64,000 nucleotides of DNA from Klebsiella terrigena (GTDB lineage: Bacteria; Pseudomonadota; Gammaproteobacteria; Enterobacterales; Enterobacteriaceae), in the NCBI RefSeq assembly GCF_006539725.1, contig NZ_BJNO01000020.1, positions 1 through 64,000 on the forward strand. Reading direction: 5' to 3'. Both the position numbers and the translations under genes were made by a program. Shown piece by piece: positions 40,167 to 49,519 of this stretch. The notes beneath the pieces are model-generated. The model did no database searches. It was not told the DNA's origin and was given only the letters and a program-made list of their open reading frames with translations. The first letter of the stretch is position 1. Each line of letters starts with the position of its first letter.

Positions 40167-41174
40167 ATGGCTACAATGCTGGATGTCTCAATTCGCGCAG
40201 GCGTCTCTAAAGCGACGGTTTCCCGCGTGTTGAACGGCACAGGTCAGGTAAAAGAGAGTACCCGTCAGCAGGTATTCAAAGCGATGGAGGAGCTGGGGTA
40301 TCGGCCGAACTTTCTCGCCCGTTCGCTGGCCAACCGCACGAGCAACAGCATCGGACTGGTGGTTTCCACCTTCGACGGCTTCTACTTTGGCCGTCTGCTG
40401 CAGCAGGCCTCGCGCCAGACCGAAGCCTGGGGAAAGCAGCTGATTGTCACCGACGGCCACGATGCGCCGGAGCGCGAAGAAGAAGCGGTGCAGATGCTTG
40501 CCGATCGCCAGTGCGACGCCATCATCCTCTACACCCGTCATATGAGCGAAAAGAAGATCATGTCGCTTATCGACTCCATCGAGATGCCGCTGGTGGTGAT
40601 TAACCGCGACGTCAGCCTCGCGCGCGAGCGCTGCGTCTTCTTCGAGCAGGAGGATGCCGCATTCCAGGCGGTGAACTATCTGATTGCCCAGGGCCATCGC
40701 GAGATAGCCTGCCTGACGGTCCCCATGCACACGCCAACGGGCAAGGCCCGCCTGCAGGGTTACCGTAAGGCGCTGAAAAAAAATGGCATTGCGTGGGATC
40801 CGCAGAAAGTAAAATACGGCGATTCAACGATGACCCGCGGCTACGAGCTGTGCCGGGAGCTGCTGGAGGAAAAAACGCCGTTCAGCGCGCTTTTTTCCTG
40901 TAATGACGATATGGCGCTCGGCGCCTCGAAAGCGCTGCATCAGGCGGGACTGCGGATCCCGCAGGACGTTTCGCTCTTTGGTTTTGATGACGCCCCCAGC
41001 GCGAAGTGGCTGGAGCCGGGCCTGTCGACGGTCTATCTGCCCATCGACAATATGATCACTACCGCCATCGATCAGGCGATCAAGCTTGCTAACCATCAGC
41101 CGATCGAAACGATCCCGCCGTTTACCGGCACGCTGGTGCTGCGCGACTCGGTCACGACGGGTCCCTGGTTTTAG
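40167..41174 (+). CDS. LacI-family repressor, AscG/CelR-like
   Basis: A 335-residue LacI-type repressor: helix-turn-helix MLDVSIRAGVSKATVSRVLNG (4-24), hinge LGYRPNFLARSLANRTS, and sugar-binding core. By recall it is closest to AscG-type regulators of beta-glucoside genes. Start chosen with AGGA eight bases upstream. It is divergent from the EIIC gene, with three shared palindromes between, which makes it the probable specific repressor of that unit. It converges on lysA with a single base between the stop codons. Confidence 0.88.
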   Translation: MATMLDVSIRAGVSKATVSRVLNGTGQVKESTRQQVFKAMEELGYRPNFLARSLANRTSNSIGLVVSTFDGFYFGRLLQQASRQTEAWGKQLIVTDGHDAPEREEEAVQMLADRQCDAIILYTRHMSEKKIMSLIDSIEMPLVVINRDVSLARERCVFFEQEDAAFQAVNYLIAQGHREIACLTVPMHTPTGKARLQGYRKALKKNGIAWDPQKVKYGDSTMTRGYELCRELLEEKTPFSALFSCNDDMALGASKALHQAGLRIPQDVSLFGFDDAPSAKWLEPGLSTVYLPIDNMITTAIDQAIKLANHQPIETIPPFTGTLVLRDSVTTGPWF

Positions 41175-41175
41175 A

Positions 41176-42438
41176 TCAGATCTGCTCTAAGACCAGCAGC
41201 TCCTGAATGGTCTGGCGGCGGCGAATCAGCCGCGCGCTGCCGTTATCGAACAGCACTTCCGGCAGCAGCGGGCGGCTGTTGTAGTTCGAGGACATCGACG
41301 CGCCGTAGGCGCCGGTATCGTGCAGCACCAGGTAATCGCCCGGCGCCACGTCAGGCAGCAGGCGCGTTTCCACCTTCCCCCCTTCCTGCTGGGTAAAGAC
41401 GTCCCCGGATTCGCACAGCGGTCCGGCGACCACGGTTTCAACCATCGGCGCCGCGCTAAGATCGCGACCGTCCGCCGCCAGGGCGCTGATGTGGTGGTAG
41501 CTGCCGTACATCGACGGACGCATCAGGTCGTTAAAGCCGGCGTCGATCAGCACGAAGTGACGGCTGCCCATCTCCTTCACGCTGCGCACCTGGGAGACCA
41601 GCACGCCGGACTCCGCCACCAGGAAACGACCCGGCTCGATCTCCAGCTTCACCGGATGGCCAAGATGCTTCGCCACCTGCTCGCGCGCGGCGTTCCACAG
41701 GCCGTAATAGTGATCGGTATCGATCGCCTCTTCGCCTTCGCGATACGGGATCGACAGGCCGCCGCCGGCGGAGATCGCCTGCAGATCCTGACCAAACTCG
41801 ATCACCTGACGCACCATTGCGCCGCACACCTGCTCGAGGTGAGCATAATCCACCCCTGAGCCAATGTGCATGTGAATCCCCACCAGCTGCAGCTGATAGC
41901 GACGCATCACCTCCAGCGCCGCCGGCAGGTGGCTATACCAGATACCGTGCTTGCTGTTTTCGCCGCCGGTGTTGGTTTTCTGGCTGTGGCCGTGACCGAA
42001 ACCCGGATTGACCCGCAGCCACACGCGATGGCCCGGCGAGACTTCGCCCAGCTGGCTCAGCATATCCACCGACCCGGCGTTGACCGGGATCTGCAGCTCC
42101 TTCACCCGCTCCAGGGTCGCGTCGTCGATCAGATCGGCGGTAAAGACGATATCTTCCGGATGCTGCTGCGGATCGTAGCCCGCCGCCAGCGCGCGCTCAA
42201 TCTCGCCAAGCGACACGGAATCGACCTTCACGCCCTGCTCGCGCATCAGGCGCAGGATATGAATGTTTGAGCAGGCCTTCTGCGCAAAGCGCACCACGTC
42301 AAACTTACCGAGCTGGGCAATCTGGCGGCGAATAATCTGCGCATCGTAGACCCATACCGGGCAGCCAAACTCGGCGGGCAGGCGCAGCAGGTTATCTGCG
42401 GTCAGGTCGGTATCGGTGGCGTAAAGCGAGCGTGGCAT
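41176..42438 (-). CDS. lysA: Diaminopimelate decarboxylase
   Basis: PLP enzyme making L-lysine from meso-diaminopimelate, the last step of lysine biosynthesis. The 420-residue alanine-racemase-fold protein (420 in E. coli) has the Schiff-base Lys54 in FAQKACSN, the glycine loop ISAGGGLSIPY, and GPLCESGDVFTQ near the C-terminus with the active-site Cys. Divergent from lysR, its activator in E. coli. It ends one base from the convergent LacI-type gene. Confidence 0.98.
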   Translation of the reverse strand: MPRSLYATDTDLTADNLLRLPAEFGCPVWVYDAQIIRRQIAQLGKFDVVRFAQKACSNIHILRLMREQGVKVDSVSLGEIERALAAGYDPQQHPEDIVFTADLIDDATLERVKELQIPVNAGSVDMLSQLGEVSPGHRVWLRVNPGFGHGHSQKTNTGGENSKHGIWYSHLPAALEVMRRYQLQLVGIHMHIGSGVDYAHLEQVCGAMVRQVIEFGQDLQAISAGGGLSIPYREGEEAIDTDHYYGLWNAAREQVAKHLGHPVKLEIEPGRFLVAESGVLVSQVRSVKEMGSRHFVLIDAGFNDLMRPSMYGSYHHISALAADGRDLSAAPMVETVVAGPLCESGDVFTQQEGGKVETRLLPDVAPGDYLVLHDTGAYGASMSSNYNSRPLLPEVLFDNGSARLIRRRQTIQELLVLEQI

Positions 42439-42573
42439 GGTGAACTCCGGCGTTGTTGACGTTGTGCGTGTTTTTTTATGATTACGCCATAGCCTGAAGG
42501 GAATAAAAAATATCGTTTTATCGTGAGTCTATGCAAAAATGATATGGATACCCCACACCATCCGAGAGCCGCC

Positions 42574-43500
42574 ATGCCCGCCGTCAATTTGCGCCATATC
42601 GAAATCTTCCACGCGGTGATGACCACCGGTAACCTGACCGAGGCCGCCCGCATGCTGCATACCTCGCAGCCAACGGTCAGCCGGGAGCTGGCGCGCTTTG
42701 AAAAGGTGCTGGGGTTAAAGCTTTTTGAGCGCGCTCGCGGCCGCCTGCAGCCCACGGTACAGGGGCTGCGGCTGTTTGAAGAGGTGCAGCGGTCGTGGTA
42801 CGGGCTGGACAGGATCGTCAGCGCGGCGGAAAGCCTGCGCGAGTTTCGCCAGGGCGAGCTATCGGTGGTGTGCCTGCCGGTATTCTCCCAGTCGTTTTTA
42901 CCGCTGCTGCTGCAGCCGTTTCTGGCGCGCTACCCCGAGGTCAGCCTGCAGATTGTCCCCCAGGAGTCGCCCCTGCTGGAGGAGTGGCTCTCCGCCCAGC
43001 GCCACGATCTTGGCCTGACCGAAACCCTGCATACGCCCGCCGGCACCGAGCGCACGCCGCTGCTGACGCTGAATGAGGTCTGCGTCCTGCCGCAGAACCA
43101 TCCGCTCGCCGCGAAGCAGGTTTTGACCCCCGCCGATTTCCACGCTGAAAACTACATCAGCCTGTCGCGGACCGACAGCTATCGCCAGCTGCTTGACGCC
43201 CTGTTCCTTGAACATCAGGTCAAGCGGCGGATGGTGGTCGAAACGCACAGCGCCGCGTCGATTTGCGCGATGGTGCGCGCGGGCGTCGGCATCTCGGTGG
43301 TTAATCCGCTCACCGCCCTCGACTATGCCGAAAGCGGCGTCGCGGTGCGCCGCTTCAGCATCGATGTGCCCTTTACCGTCAGCATGATCCGCCCGCTGCA
43401 CCGCCCCGGTTCGGCGCTGGTTGATGCCTTTATTCACCATCTGCAGCACAGCCTGGCGCAGATCCAGCGCCCACTCGATACGGTGCTTAAGAAAGCATAA
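42574..43500 (+). CDS. lysR: Transcriptional activator LysR
   Basis: Founding LysR-type regulator that activates lysA in response to diaminopimelate and lysine. The start at 42574 ([20 protein letters not shown]) gives 308 residues (311 in E. coli); the frame opens earlier but those residues lack similarity. N-terminal helix-turn-helix with [33 protein letters not shown], then the effector-binding domain. The 135-bp gap to lysA holds the divergent promoters. Its 3' end overlaps convergent ygeA by 14 bp. Confidence 0.97.
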   Translation: MPAVNLRHIEIFHAVMTTGNLTEAARMLHTSQPTVSRELARFEKVLGLKLFERARGRLQPTVQGLRLFEEVQRSWYGLDRIVSAAESLREFRQGELSVVCLPVFSQSFLPLLLQPFLARYPEVSLQIVPQESPLLEEWLSAQRHDLGLTETLHTPAGTERTPLLTLNEVCVLPQNHPLAAKQVLTPADFHAENYISLSRTDSYRQLLDALFLEHQVKRRMVVETHSAASICAMVRAGVGISVVNPLTALDYAESGVAVRRFSIDVPFTVSMIRPLHRPGSALVDAFIHHLQHSLAQIQRPLDTVLKKA

Positions 43501-44182
43501 ACTCCACCGCGTCCGCGGCGTGAATGGCCGCGGTATCAAATACCGGCAGCGGGCTGCTTTCTACGGGCACCAGCAGGCCAATCTCGGTGCAGCCGAAGAT
43601 AACGCCTTCCGCGCCCTGCGCCGCCAGCGTCTCAATAACCTGCAGGTAGTAGTCGCGGGAAGCCTCGCTAAAGGTGCCGAGACAGAGCTCATCGAAGATA
43701 ATCTGGTTGATCCGCTGGCGATCGTCGGCGGGCGGCACCAGGGTCTCGATCGCAAACTGCTGCTGCAGGCGGCCGCGATAGAACGTTTGCTCCATGGTAT
43801 AGCGCGTGCCCAGCAGGGCGACGTTACGCATGCCCTTTTTCTCAATCGCCCGCCCGGTCGCATCGGCAATATGCAGAAACGGCACGCCGCAGCGCGCTTC
43901 AATGGCATCCGCCACTTTGTGCATGGTGTTAGTACAGAGCACGATACCTTCGGCGCCCGCCTGCTGCAGCCCCGCCGCCGCCTGGGCCAGCATATCGCCG
44001 GCACGCTCCCATTCTCCGGCGGCCTGACAGGCTTCAATCTCATGAAAATCAACGCTATGCAGCAGCAGGCTGGCGGAGTGCAGCCCGCCAAGACGCGCCT
44101 TGATCCCTTCATTGATCAGGCGGTAATAGGGAATGGTCGATTCCCAGCTCATTCCCCCCAACAGGCCAATCGTTTTCATCAT
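43487..44182 (-). CDS. ygeA: Broad-specificity amino-acid racemase YgeA
   Basis: PLP-independent Asp/Glu-racemase family member; E. coli YgeA racemises several amino acids such as homoserine. The 231-residue protein (230 in E. coli) has [19 protein letters not shown] at 6-24 and the two catalytic cysteines in [11 protein letters not shown] and [11 protein letters not shown]. In E. coli ygeA is next to araE; here about 11 kb of pectin and sucrose genes intervene. Divergent from kdgF. Confidence 0.95.
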   Translation of the reverse strand: MMKTIGLLGGMSWESTIPYYRLINEGIKARLGGLHSASLLLHSVDFHEIEACQAAGEWERAGDMLAQAAAGLQQAGAEGIVLCTNTMHKVADAIEARCGVPFLHIADATGRAIEKKGMRNVALLGTRYTMEQTFYRGRLQQQFAIETLVPPADDRQRINQIIFDELCLGTFSEASRDYYLQVIETLAAQGAEGVIFGCTEIGLLVPVESSPLPVFDTAAIHAADAVEFMLS

Positions 44183-44279
44183 TCGCTCCTTTTATGGTTT
44201 CCCCCAGTGAAGCAAACTTGTGATCAACTTTCCACTTCTCCCGTCGATCGTTTCTTTTTAGAAAATTGTGATATAAATT

Positions 44280-44300
44280 AAATGAAACATTGTTTCACTT
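44280..44300 (+). promoter_or_regulatory. KdgR box upstream of kdgF
   Basis: AATGAAACATTGTTTCACTT, a near-perfect match to the KdgR palindrome (AATGAAAC-n-n-GTTTCATT type) known from pectinolytic enterobacteria, centred 28 bp before the kdgF ATG. Confidence 0.88.
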
Positions 44301-44317
44301 AACTACAGGACCCGCGG

Positions 44318-44644
44318 ATGTTTATTTTTCATAAAGAGACCACCCTCGACGATCTGGGCAACGGCGTGACCCGACGCATTCTGGCGCACGATGGCAAGAT
44401 GATGGCGGTTGAGGTTAACTTTGACGCCGGCGCCATTGGGCCGATGCATAACCACCCCCACGAGCAGCTGACCTACGTGCTTTCAGGCGAGTTCGAATTC
44501 ACCATCGGTGACGAGAAACACGTGGTCAGCGCCGGCGACACGCTCTACAAGCAGCCGCATATCATGCACGGCTGCGTGTGCCTGAAGGCGGGAACCCTGC
44601 TGGATACCTTTACGCCCGTTCGTCAGGATTTTCTGCAAAACTAA
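44318..44644 (+). CDS. kdgF: KdgF, unsaturated uronate ring-opening cupin
   Basis: Small cupin that converts 4,5-unsaturated galacturonate, released by Ogl, to the linear 5-keto-4-deoxyuronate. The 108 residues show the metal-binding cupin motif MHNHPHEQLTYVLSGEFEF (His44, His46, Gln50) and a second-motif His84 in HIMHGCV. AGGA lies nine bases before the ATG. It stands alone behind a KdgR box, with the tog importer genes 530 bp further on in the same direction behind a box of their own. Confidence 0.92.
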   Translation: MFIFHKETTLDDLGNGVTRRILAHDGKMMAVEVNFDAGAIGPMHNHPHEQLTYVLSGEFEFTIGDEKHVVSAGDTLYKQPHIMHGCVCLKAGTLLDTFTPVRQDFLQN

Positions 44645-45177
44645 TCTTCCCCGGCCGTGGTGGTGGAAGAGCGGGCATGCTCCCCTCTTTCGCCACCGTG
44701 CCCCCTTCACGTCCATCATTATTTGTTAAAAAATATGTACAAAGACAATCATTAGCCGGGCAATAAAATACCGCACGCCTGCGCCAGGTCACCTTTCCGG
44801 CACCTCTCCCCAGCCCTTACCAGCCTTACAAAACGCCCGCCATCTCATTTTTTGAAACATCGTTTCGACTCCGATCACATTTCCGCTATGAATCGAATGA
44901 CTCTGTAATAAATCGCAATAAAATAAATTTAAAACGGCGTTTTATAAAATTAAAGGCGCCGGGCATAGCAAAGCCGAACCGGTGCACGCTCAGCAGGGAG
45001 CTGCGGGTGACAAACCATGACAAAAACAGGGTCCAACAGGGAAGGAAGCGCCAGCACAGACACCAGCAACAGATTAACTTTTCCGGCTGCTTTTCAGCGC
45101 GGATAGCGCACACAGCGTGAAGTACACCGGGTATAAACCGAATCCGTTTTACAAACTCGTAAGCCAGGTAGGTATGT
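44645..45177. promoter_or_regulatory. Gene-free 533-bp region with the tog promoter
   Basis: Holds a KdgR box at 44850-44870 and then a leader of about 300 bases before togM that is AT-rich in its first third. Bases 45113-45137 (CAGCGTGAAGTACACCGGGTATA) match the right end of an ERIC repeat at most positions, so a decayed ERIC element may lie here. No convincing small gene was found. Confidence 0.6.
44850..44870 (+). promoter_or_regulatory. KdgR box upstream of togM
   Basis: TTTTGAAACATCGTTTCGAC: GAAACA/CGTTTC arms fit the KdgR palindrome. About 310 bp separate it from the togM start, so a long leader or a second promoter is implied. Confidence 0.8.
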
Positions 45178-46068
45178 ATGAATGAAAACAAGCTGCTGGG
45201 ATTGGCATGGATATCGCCCTATATCATCGGGCTGATAATCTTTACCGCCTTTCCCTTTGTTTCATCTTTCTTCCTCAGTTTCACTGAGTACGACTTGATG
45301 AGTCCGCCGGTATTTAACGGCATTGAAAACTATCGCTACATGCTGACCGAAGATTCTCTCTTCTGGAAGTCCATGGGCGTCACCTTCGCCTATGTCTTTT
45401 TAACCATTCCGCTGAAGCTGGCCTTTGCGCTGGGCATCGCGTTTGTTCTCAACTTTAAGCTGCGCGGCATCGGTTTCTTCCGTACCGCCTATTACATTCC
45501 GTCGATTCTCGGCAGCTCCGTCGCCATCGCCGTACTGTGGCGCGCGCTGTTCGCTATCGACGGCCTGCTGAACAGCTTTATCGGCGTGCTGGGCTTCGAC
45601 CCGGTCAACTGGCTCGGCGAGCCGTCGCTGGCGTTGATGTCGGTGACCCTGCTGCGCGTCTGGCAGTTCGGTTCGGCTATGGTGATTTTCCTCGCGGCGC
45701 TGCAGAACGTTCCGCAATCGCAGTACGAAGCGGCGATGATCGACGGCGCCTCGAAGTGGCAGATGTTTATGAAGGTGACGGTGCCGCTGATTACGCCGGT
45801 GATCTTCTTCAACTTCATTATGCAAACCACCCAGGCGTTCCAGGAGTTTACCGGCCCGTACGTGATAACCGGCGGCGGCCCAACCTACTCCACCTATCTG
45901 TTCTCACTCTATATCTACGACACCGCCTTTAAGTACTTCGATATGGGCTACGGCGCGGCGCTGGCATGGGTGCTGTTCCTGGTCGTCGCGGTGTTTGCCG
46001 CTATTGCCTTTAAGTCTTCGAAATATTGGGTGTTCTACTCCGCCGATAAGGGAGGCAAAAATGGCTGA
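45178..46068 (+). CDS. togM: Oligogalacturonide ABC importer, permease TogM
   Basis: Inner-membrane permease (MalF-like, CUT1 family) for pectin oligomers. The 296-residue protein has six hydrophobic segments and the EAA loop EAAMIDGASKWQMFMKVTVPL (about 190-210) that contacts the ATPase. First of four genes togM-togN-togA-togB in a typical CUT1 order with no internal terminator. Specificity rests on the KdgR box and on strong resemblance, by recall, to Dickeya TogM; another uronate oligomer is possible. Confidence 0.88.
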   Translation: MNENKLLGLAWISPYIIGLIIFTAFPFVSSFFLSFTEYDLMSPPVFNGIENYRYMLTEDSLFWKSMGVTFAYVFLTIPLKLAFALGIAFVLNFKLRGIGFFRTAYYIPSILGSSVAIAVLWRALFAIDGLLNSFIGVLGFDPVNWLGEPSLALMSVTLLRVWQFGSAMVIFLAALQNVPQSQYEAAMIDGASKWQMFMKVTVPLITPVIFFNFIMQTTQAFQEFTGPYVITGGGPTYSTYLFSLYIYDTAFKYFDMGYGAALAWVLFLVVAVFAAIAFKSSKYWVFYSADKGGKNG

Positions 46069-46963
46069 TATCCAACAAATTTCCGCAGCACGGGACATCG
46101 CAGAGCGCGAGGTTGCCAGAACGCTGCGGCGGGAAAAAATGAACGCCAGCATCCGCTATGTGATCCTGCTGTTCGTTGGCCTGCTGATGCTCTACCCGCT
46201 GGTGTGGATGTTCTCGGCGTCGTTCAAACCGAACCACGAGATCTTCACCACCCTCAGCCTGTGGCCCGCTCACGCGACCTGGGACGGATTTATCAACGGC
46301 TGGAAGACCGGGACGGAATACAACTTCGGCCACTACATGCTGAATACCTTCAAGTACGTGATTCCGAAGGTGATCCTGACCATTATCTCCTCCACCATCG
46401 TGGCCTACGGCTTTGCCCGCTTCGAGATCCCGTGGAAGAAATTCTGGTTCGGCACCCTCATCACCACCATGCTGCTGCCGAGCACCGTGCTGCTCATCCC
46501 GCAGTACCTGATGTTCCGCGAAATGGGGATGCTGAACAGCTATCTGCCGCTGTACCTGCCGCTGGCCTTCGCCACTCAGGGGTTCTTCGTCTTCATGCTG
46601 ATTCAGTTCCTGCGCGGCGTGCCGCGCGATATGGAAGAGGCGGCGCAGATTGACGGCTGCAACTCCTTCCAGGTGCTGTGGTACGTGGTGGTGCCGATTT
46701 TAAAACCGGCAATTATCTCGGTCGCGCTGTTCCAGTTTATGTGGTCAATGAACGACTTTATTGGTCCGCTGATTTACGTCTATAGCGTCGATAAGTATCC
46801 GATCGCGCTGGCGCTGAAAATGTCCATCGACGTCACGGAAGGCGCTCCATGGAACGAAATTCTGGCAATGGCGAGCATCTCCATTCTGCCATCCATCATC
46901 GTATTCTTCCTGGCACAACGCTACTTCGTACAGGGCGTCACCAGCAGCGGAATTAAAGGTTAA
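46061..46963 (+). CDS. togN: Oligogalacturonide ABC importer, permease TogN
   Basis: Second permease half (MalG-like). The start at 46061 (MADIQQISAARDIAEREVART) follows GGAGG and overlaps the togM stop by 8 bp; it gives 300 residues. Six hydrophobic segments and the EAA loop EEAAQIDGCNSFQVLWYVVVP (about 205-225) are present. A long charged N-terminal tail precedes the first helix, common in this subfamily. Confidence 0.88.
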   Translation: MADIQQISAARDIAEREVARTLRREKMNASIRYVILLFVGLLMLYPLVWMFSASFKPNHEIFTTLSLWPAHATWDGFINGWKTGTEYNFGHYMLNTFKYVIPKVILTIISSTIVAYGFARFEIPWKKFWFGTLITTMLLPSTVLLIPQYLMFREMGMLNSYLPLYLPLAFATQGFFVFMLIQFLRGVPRDMEEAAQIDGCNSFQVLWYVVVPILKPAIISVALFQFMWSMNDFIGPLIYVYSVDKYPIALALKMSIDVTEGAPWNEILAMASISILPSIIVFFLAQRYFVQGVTSSGIKG

Positions 46964-46975
46964 GAGGGAAATATC

Positions 46976-48103
46976 ATGGCTGAAGTTATTTTCAAAAAAC
47001 TGGAAAAGGTCTACTCCAACGGCTTCAAAGCGGTACATGCTATCGACCTGAAAATCGCTGACGGGGAGTTTATGGTGATCGTCGGGCCGTCCGGCTGCGC
47101 CAAATCCACCACCCTGCGCATGCTGGCGGGTCTCGAAACCATCAGCGGCGGCGAAGTGCGCATCGGGGAGAAAATCGTTAACAACCTCGCGCCAAAAGCG
47201 CGCGGCATTGCGATGGTGTTCCAGAACTACGCGCTCTATCCGCATATGACGGTGCGCGAAAACCTCGCCTTTGGCCTCAAGCTGAGCAAGCTGCCAAAGG
47301 ATCAGATTGAGAGCCAGGTTAACGAAGCGGCAAAAATCCTCGAGCTGGAAGAGCTGCTCGACCGCCTGCCGCGCCAGCTTTCCGGCGGTCAGGCCCAGCG
47401 CGTGGCGGTAGGCCGGGCGATCGTTAAGAAGCCGGACGTGTTCCTGTTCGATGAGCCGCTCTCTAACCTCGACGCCAAACTGCGCGCCTCGATGCGCATC
47501 CGGATCTCCGACCTGCACAAGCAGCTGAAGAAATCCGGTAAACCGGCGACCACCGTTTACGTTACCCACGATCAGACCGAAGCCATGACCATGGGCGACC
47601 GTATCTGCGTAATGAAGCTGGGCCACATCATGCAGGTTGATACCCCGGACAATCTCTACCACAAGCCAAAGAATATGTTTGTCGCAGGCTTTATCGGCGC
47701 GCCGGAGATGAACATTCGTCCCTGCAAGCTGGTTGAGCGCGACGGCCGCCTGCATATGCACGTCGGTGACGATCTGCTGCCCCTCAACGATGCCCTGCAG
47801 AGCAAAGCCGAAGGCTACAAGGACCAGCCGCTGTTCTACGGCGTGCGCCCGGAGTTCGTCTCTATCTCCGACCAGCCGTTCGCCGAAGGCTGCGGTTCCG
47901 GTGAGATGGTGCGCGTGGAAAATATGGGCCACGAGTTCTTTGTCTATATGAAGGTCGCCGATTATGAGCTGACCGCCCGCGTCCCTTCCGATGAAGCGAG
48001 GCCGATGATCGAAAAAGGGCTGCATCGCAAGGTCTATTACCAGTTCGATCTCAACAAATGTCATCTCTTTGATGCGACGACCGAACAGAACATCTCTCTG
48101 TAA
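46976..48103 (+). CDS. togA: Oligogalacturonide ABC importer, ATPase TogA
   Basis: MalK/UgpC-type ATPase that powers TogMN. The 375 residues hold Walker A GPSGCAKSTT (37-46) with Ala where most homologues have Gly, the signature LSGGQAQR, Walker B VFLFDEPLSNLD, the switch His in VTHDQTEAMT, and a C-terminal OB-fold (TOBE) domain from about 240. It may also energise other CUT1 importers. It follows togN after 12 bp. Confidence 0.9.
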   Translation: MAEVIFKKLEKVYSNGFKAVHAIDLKIADGEFMVIVGPSGCAKSTTLRMLAGLETISGGEVRIGEKIVNNLAPKARGIAMVFQNYALYPHMTVRENLAFGLKLSKLPKDQIESQVNEAAKILELEELLDRLPRQLSGGQAQRVAVGRAIVKKPDVFLFDEPLSNLDAKLRASMRIRISDLHKQLKKSGKPATTVYVTHDQTEAMTMGDRICVMKLGHIMQVDTPDNLYHKPKNMFVAGFIGAPEMNIRPCKLVERDGRLHMHVGDDLLPLNDALQSKAEGYKDQPLFYGVRPEFVSISDQPFAEGCGSGEMVRVENMGHEFFVYMKVADYELTARVPSDEARPMIEKGLHRKVYYQFDLNKCHLFDATTEQNISL

Positions 48104-48119
48104 TCACTGGAGTATTAAA

Positions 48120-49406
48120 ATGAAAAAAGTGCTCTTAAGCGCCGCAATCTCCGCCACTCTGGGCCTGACCGCGCTACCTTCTCTGGCACAGGATGTCGAC
48201 CTGCGCATGTCCTGGTGGGGCGGCAACGGCCGCCATCAGGTGACCCTGAAAGCGCTGGAAGAATTTCATAAGCAGAACCCGGATATTAACGTCAAAGCGG
48301 AATATACCGGCTGGGACGGCCACCTTTCGCGCCTGACCACGCAAATCGCCGGCGGCACCGAGCCGGACGTGATGCAGACCAACTGGAACTGGCTGCCTAT
48401 TTTCTCGAAAAATGGCGACGGCTTCTACGACCTCAATAAGATGAAGGACGTCATCGATCTCAGCCAGTTTGACGCGAAGGAGCTGCAGTCCACCACCGTG
48501 AACGGCAAGCTCAACGGCATTCCTATTTCCGTGACCGCCCGCGTCTTCTACTTTAACGATGAAACCTGGAAAAAAGCCGGCGTCGCCTACCCAAAAACCT
48601 GGGATGAGCTGATGGCGGCGGGAAAAGCCTTTGAAAGCAAGCTCGGCAAGCAGTACTACCCGGTGGTGCTGGAGCACCAGGACACCCTGGCGCTGCTGAA
48701 CTCTTACATGATTCAGAAGTACAACCAGCCGGCTATCGACGATAAAACCAAGAAATTCTCCTACAGCAAAGAGCAGTGGGTCGAGTTTTTCCAGATGTAT
48801 AAAAAGCTTATCGACAGCCACGTCATGCCGGACACCAAATACTACGCCTCGTTTGGCAAAAGCAATATGTACGAGATGAAGCCGTGGATTCAGGGCGAGT
48901 GGGCGGGGACCTACATGTGGAACTCCACCATCAACAAATACTCCGACAACCTGAAGCCGCCGGCGAAGCTGGAGCTGGGTGAATACCCGATGCTGCCGGG
49001 TGCCACCGACGCCGGCCTGTTCTTTAAGCCCGCGCAGATGCTCTCGATCGGTAAATCAACGAAAAACCCGGAAGCGGCGGCGAAGGTGATTAACTTCCTG
49101 CTCAACAGCAAAGCCGGGGTCGATACCTTAGGACTCGAGCGCGGCGTGCCGCTGAGTAAAGTGGCGGTGCAGTACCTGACCGAGGACGGCACAATCAAGG
49201 CCGACGATCCGGCGGTTTCCGGGCTGAAGCTGGCGCAGTCCCTGCCGGCGAAGCTCTCCGTGTCGCCCTACTTCGACGACCCGCAGATCGTAGCCCAGTT
49301 CGGCACCTCACTGCAGTACATCGATTACGGGCAGAAATCCGTAGAAGAGACGGCGGCGGACTTCCAGCGTCAGTCGGACCGCATTCTCAAGCGCGCCATG
49401 CGCTAA
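48120..49406 (+). CDS. togB: Oligogalacturonide ABC importer, periplasmic binding protein TogB
   Basis: Extracellular solute-binding protein (family 1, MalE-like) that captures the oligomer in the periplasm. The start at 48120 is 16 bp after the togA stop with GGAG upstream, giving 428 residues and a clear signal peptide MKKVLLSAAISATLGLTALPSLAQ cleaved before DVDLRM. The lobes contain MSWWGGNGRHQ and GTEPDVMQTNW typical of the family. A strong terminator ends the operon. Confidence 0.88.
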   Translation: MKKVLLSAAISATLGLTALPSLAQDVDLRMSWWGGNGRHQVTLKALEEFHKQNPDINVKAEYTGWDGHLSRLTTQIAGGTEPDVMQTNWNWLPIFSKNGDGFYDLNKMKDVIDLSQFDAKELQSTTVNGKLNGIPISVTARVFYFNDETWKKAGVAYPKTWDELMAAGKAFESKLGKQYYPVVLEHQDTLALLNSYMIQKYNQPAIDDKTKKFSYSKEQWVEFFQMYKKLIDSHVMPDTKYYASFGKSNMYEMKPWIQGEWAGTYMWNSTINKYSDNLKPPAKLELGEYPMLPGATDAGLFFKPAQMLSIGKSTKNPEAAAKVINFLLNSKAGVDTLGLERGVPLSKVAVQYLTEDGTIKADDPAVSGLKLAQSLPAKLSVSPYFDDPQIVAQFGTSLQYIDYGQKSVEETAADFQRQSDRILKRAMR

Positions 49407-49424
49407 TTCAGCCCTGCCAAACCT

Positions 49425-49456
49425 CCCCCGCGGCTCCCGCTGCGGGGGATTTTTTT
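49425..49456 (+). terminator. Rho-independent terminator after togB
   Basis: CCCCCGCGGC / GCTGCGGGGG stem with a 4-base loop, then A and seven T, 18 bases after the togB stop. Confidence 0.94.
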
Positions 49457-49519
49457 GCCAGAATCCCGTCATGAAAGGCAAACCACTCCGCCGGACGCCG
49501 GGACCGACGGATTTTTCCC

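Noticed and set aside
44886-45191. 101-codon minus-strand frame before togM
   Set aside because: Cys/Phe/Arg-rich without family features; crosses the togM start and the leader.
46745-48064. 439-codon minus-strand frame opposite togN/togA
   Set aside because: Antisense shadow of well-supported ABC transporter genes.
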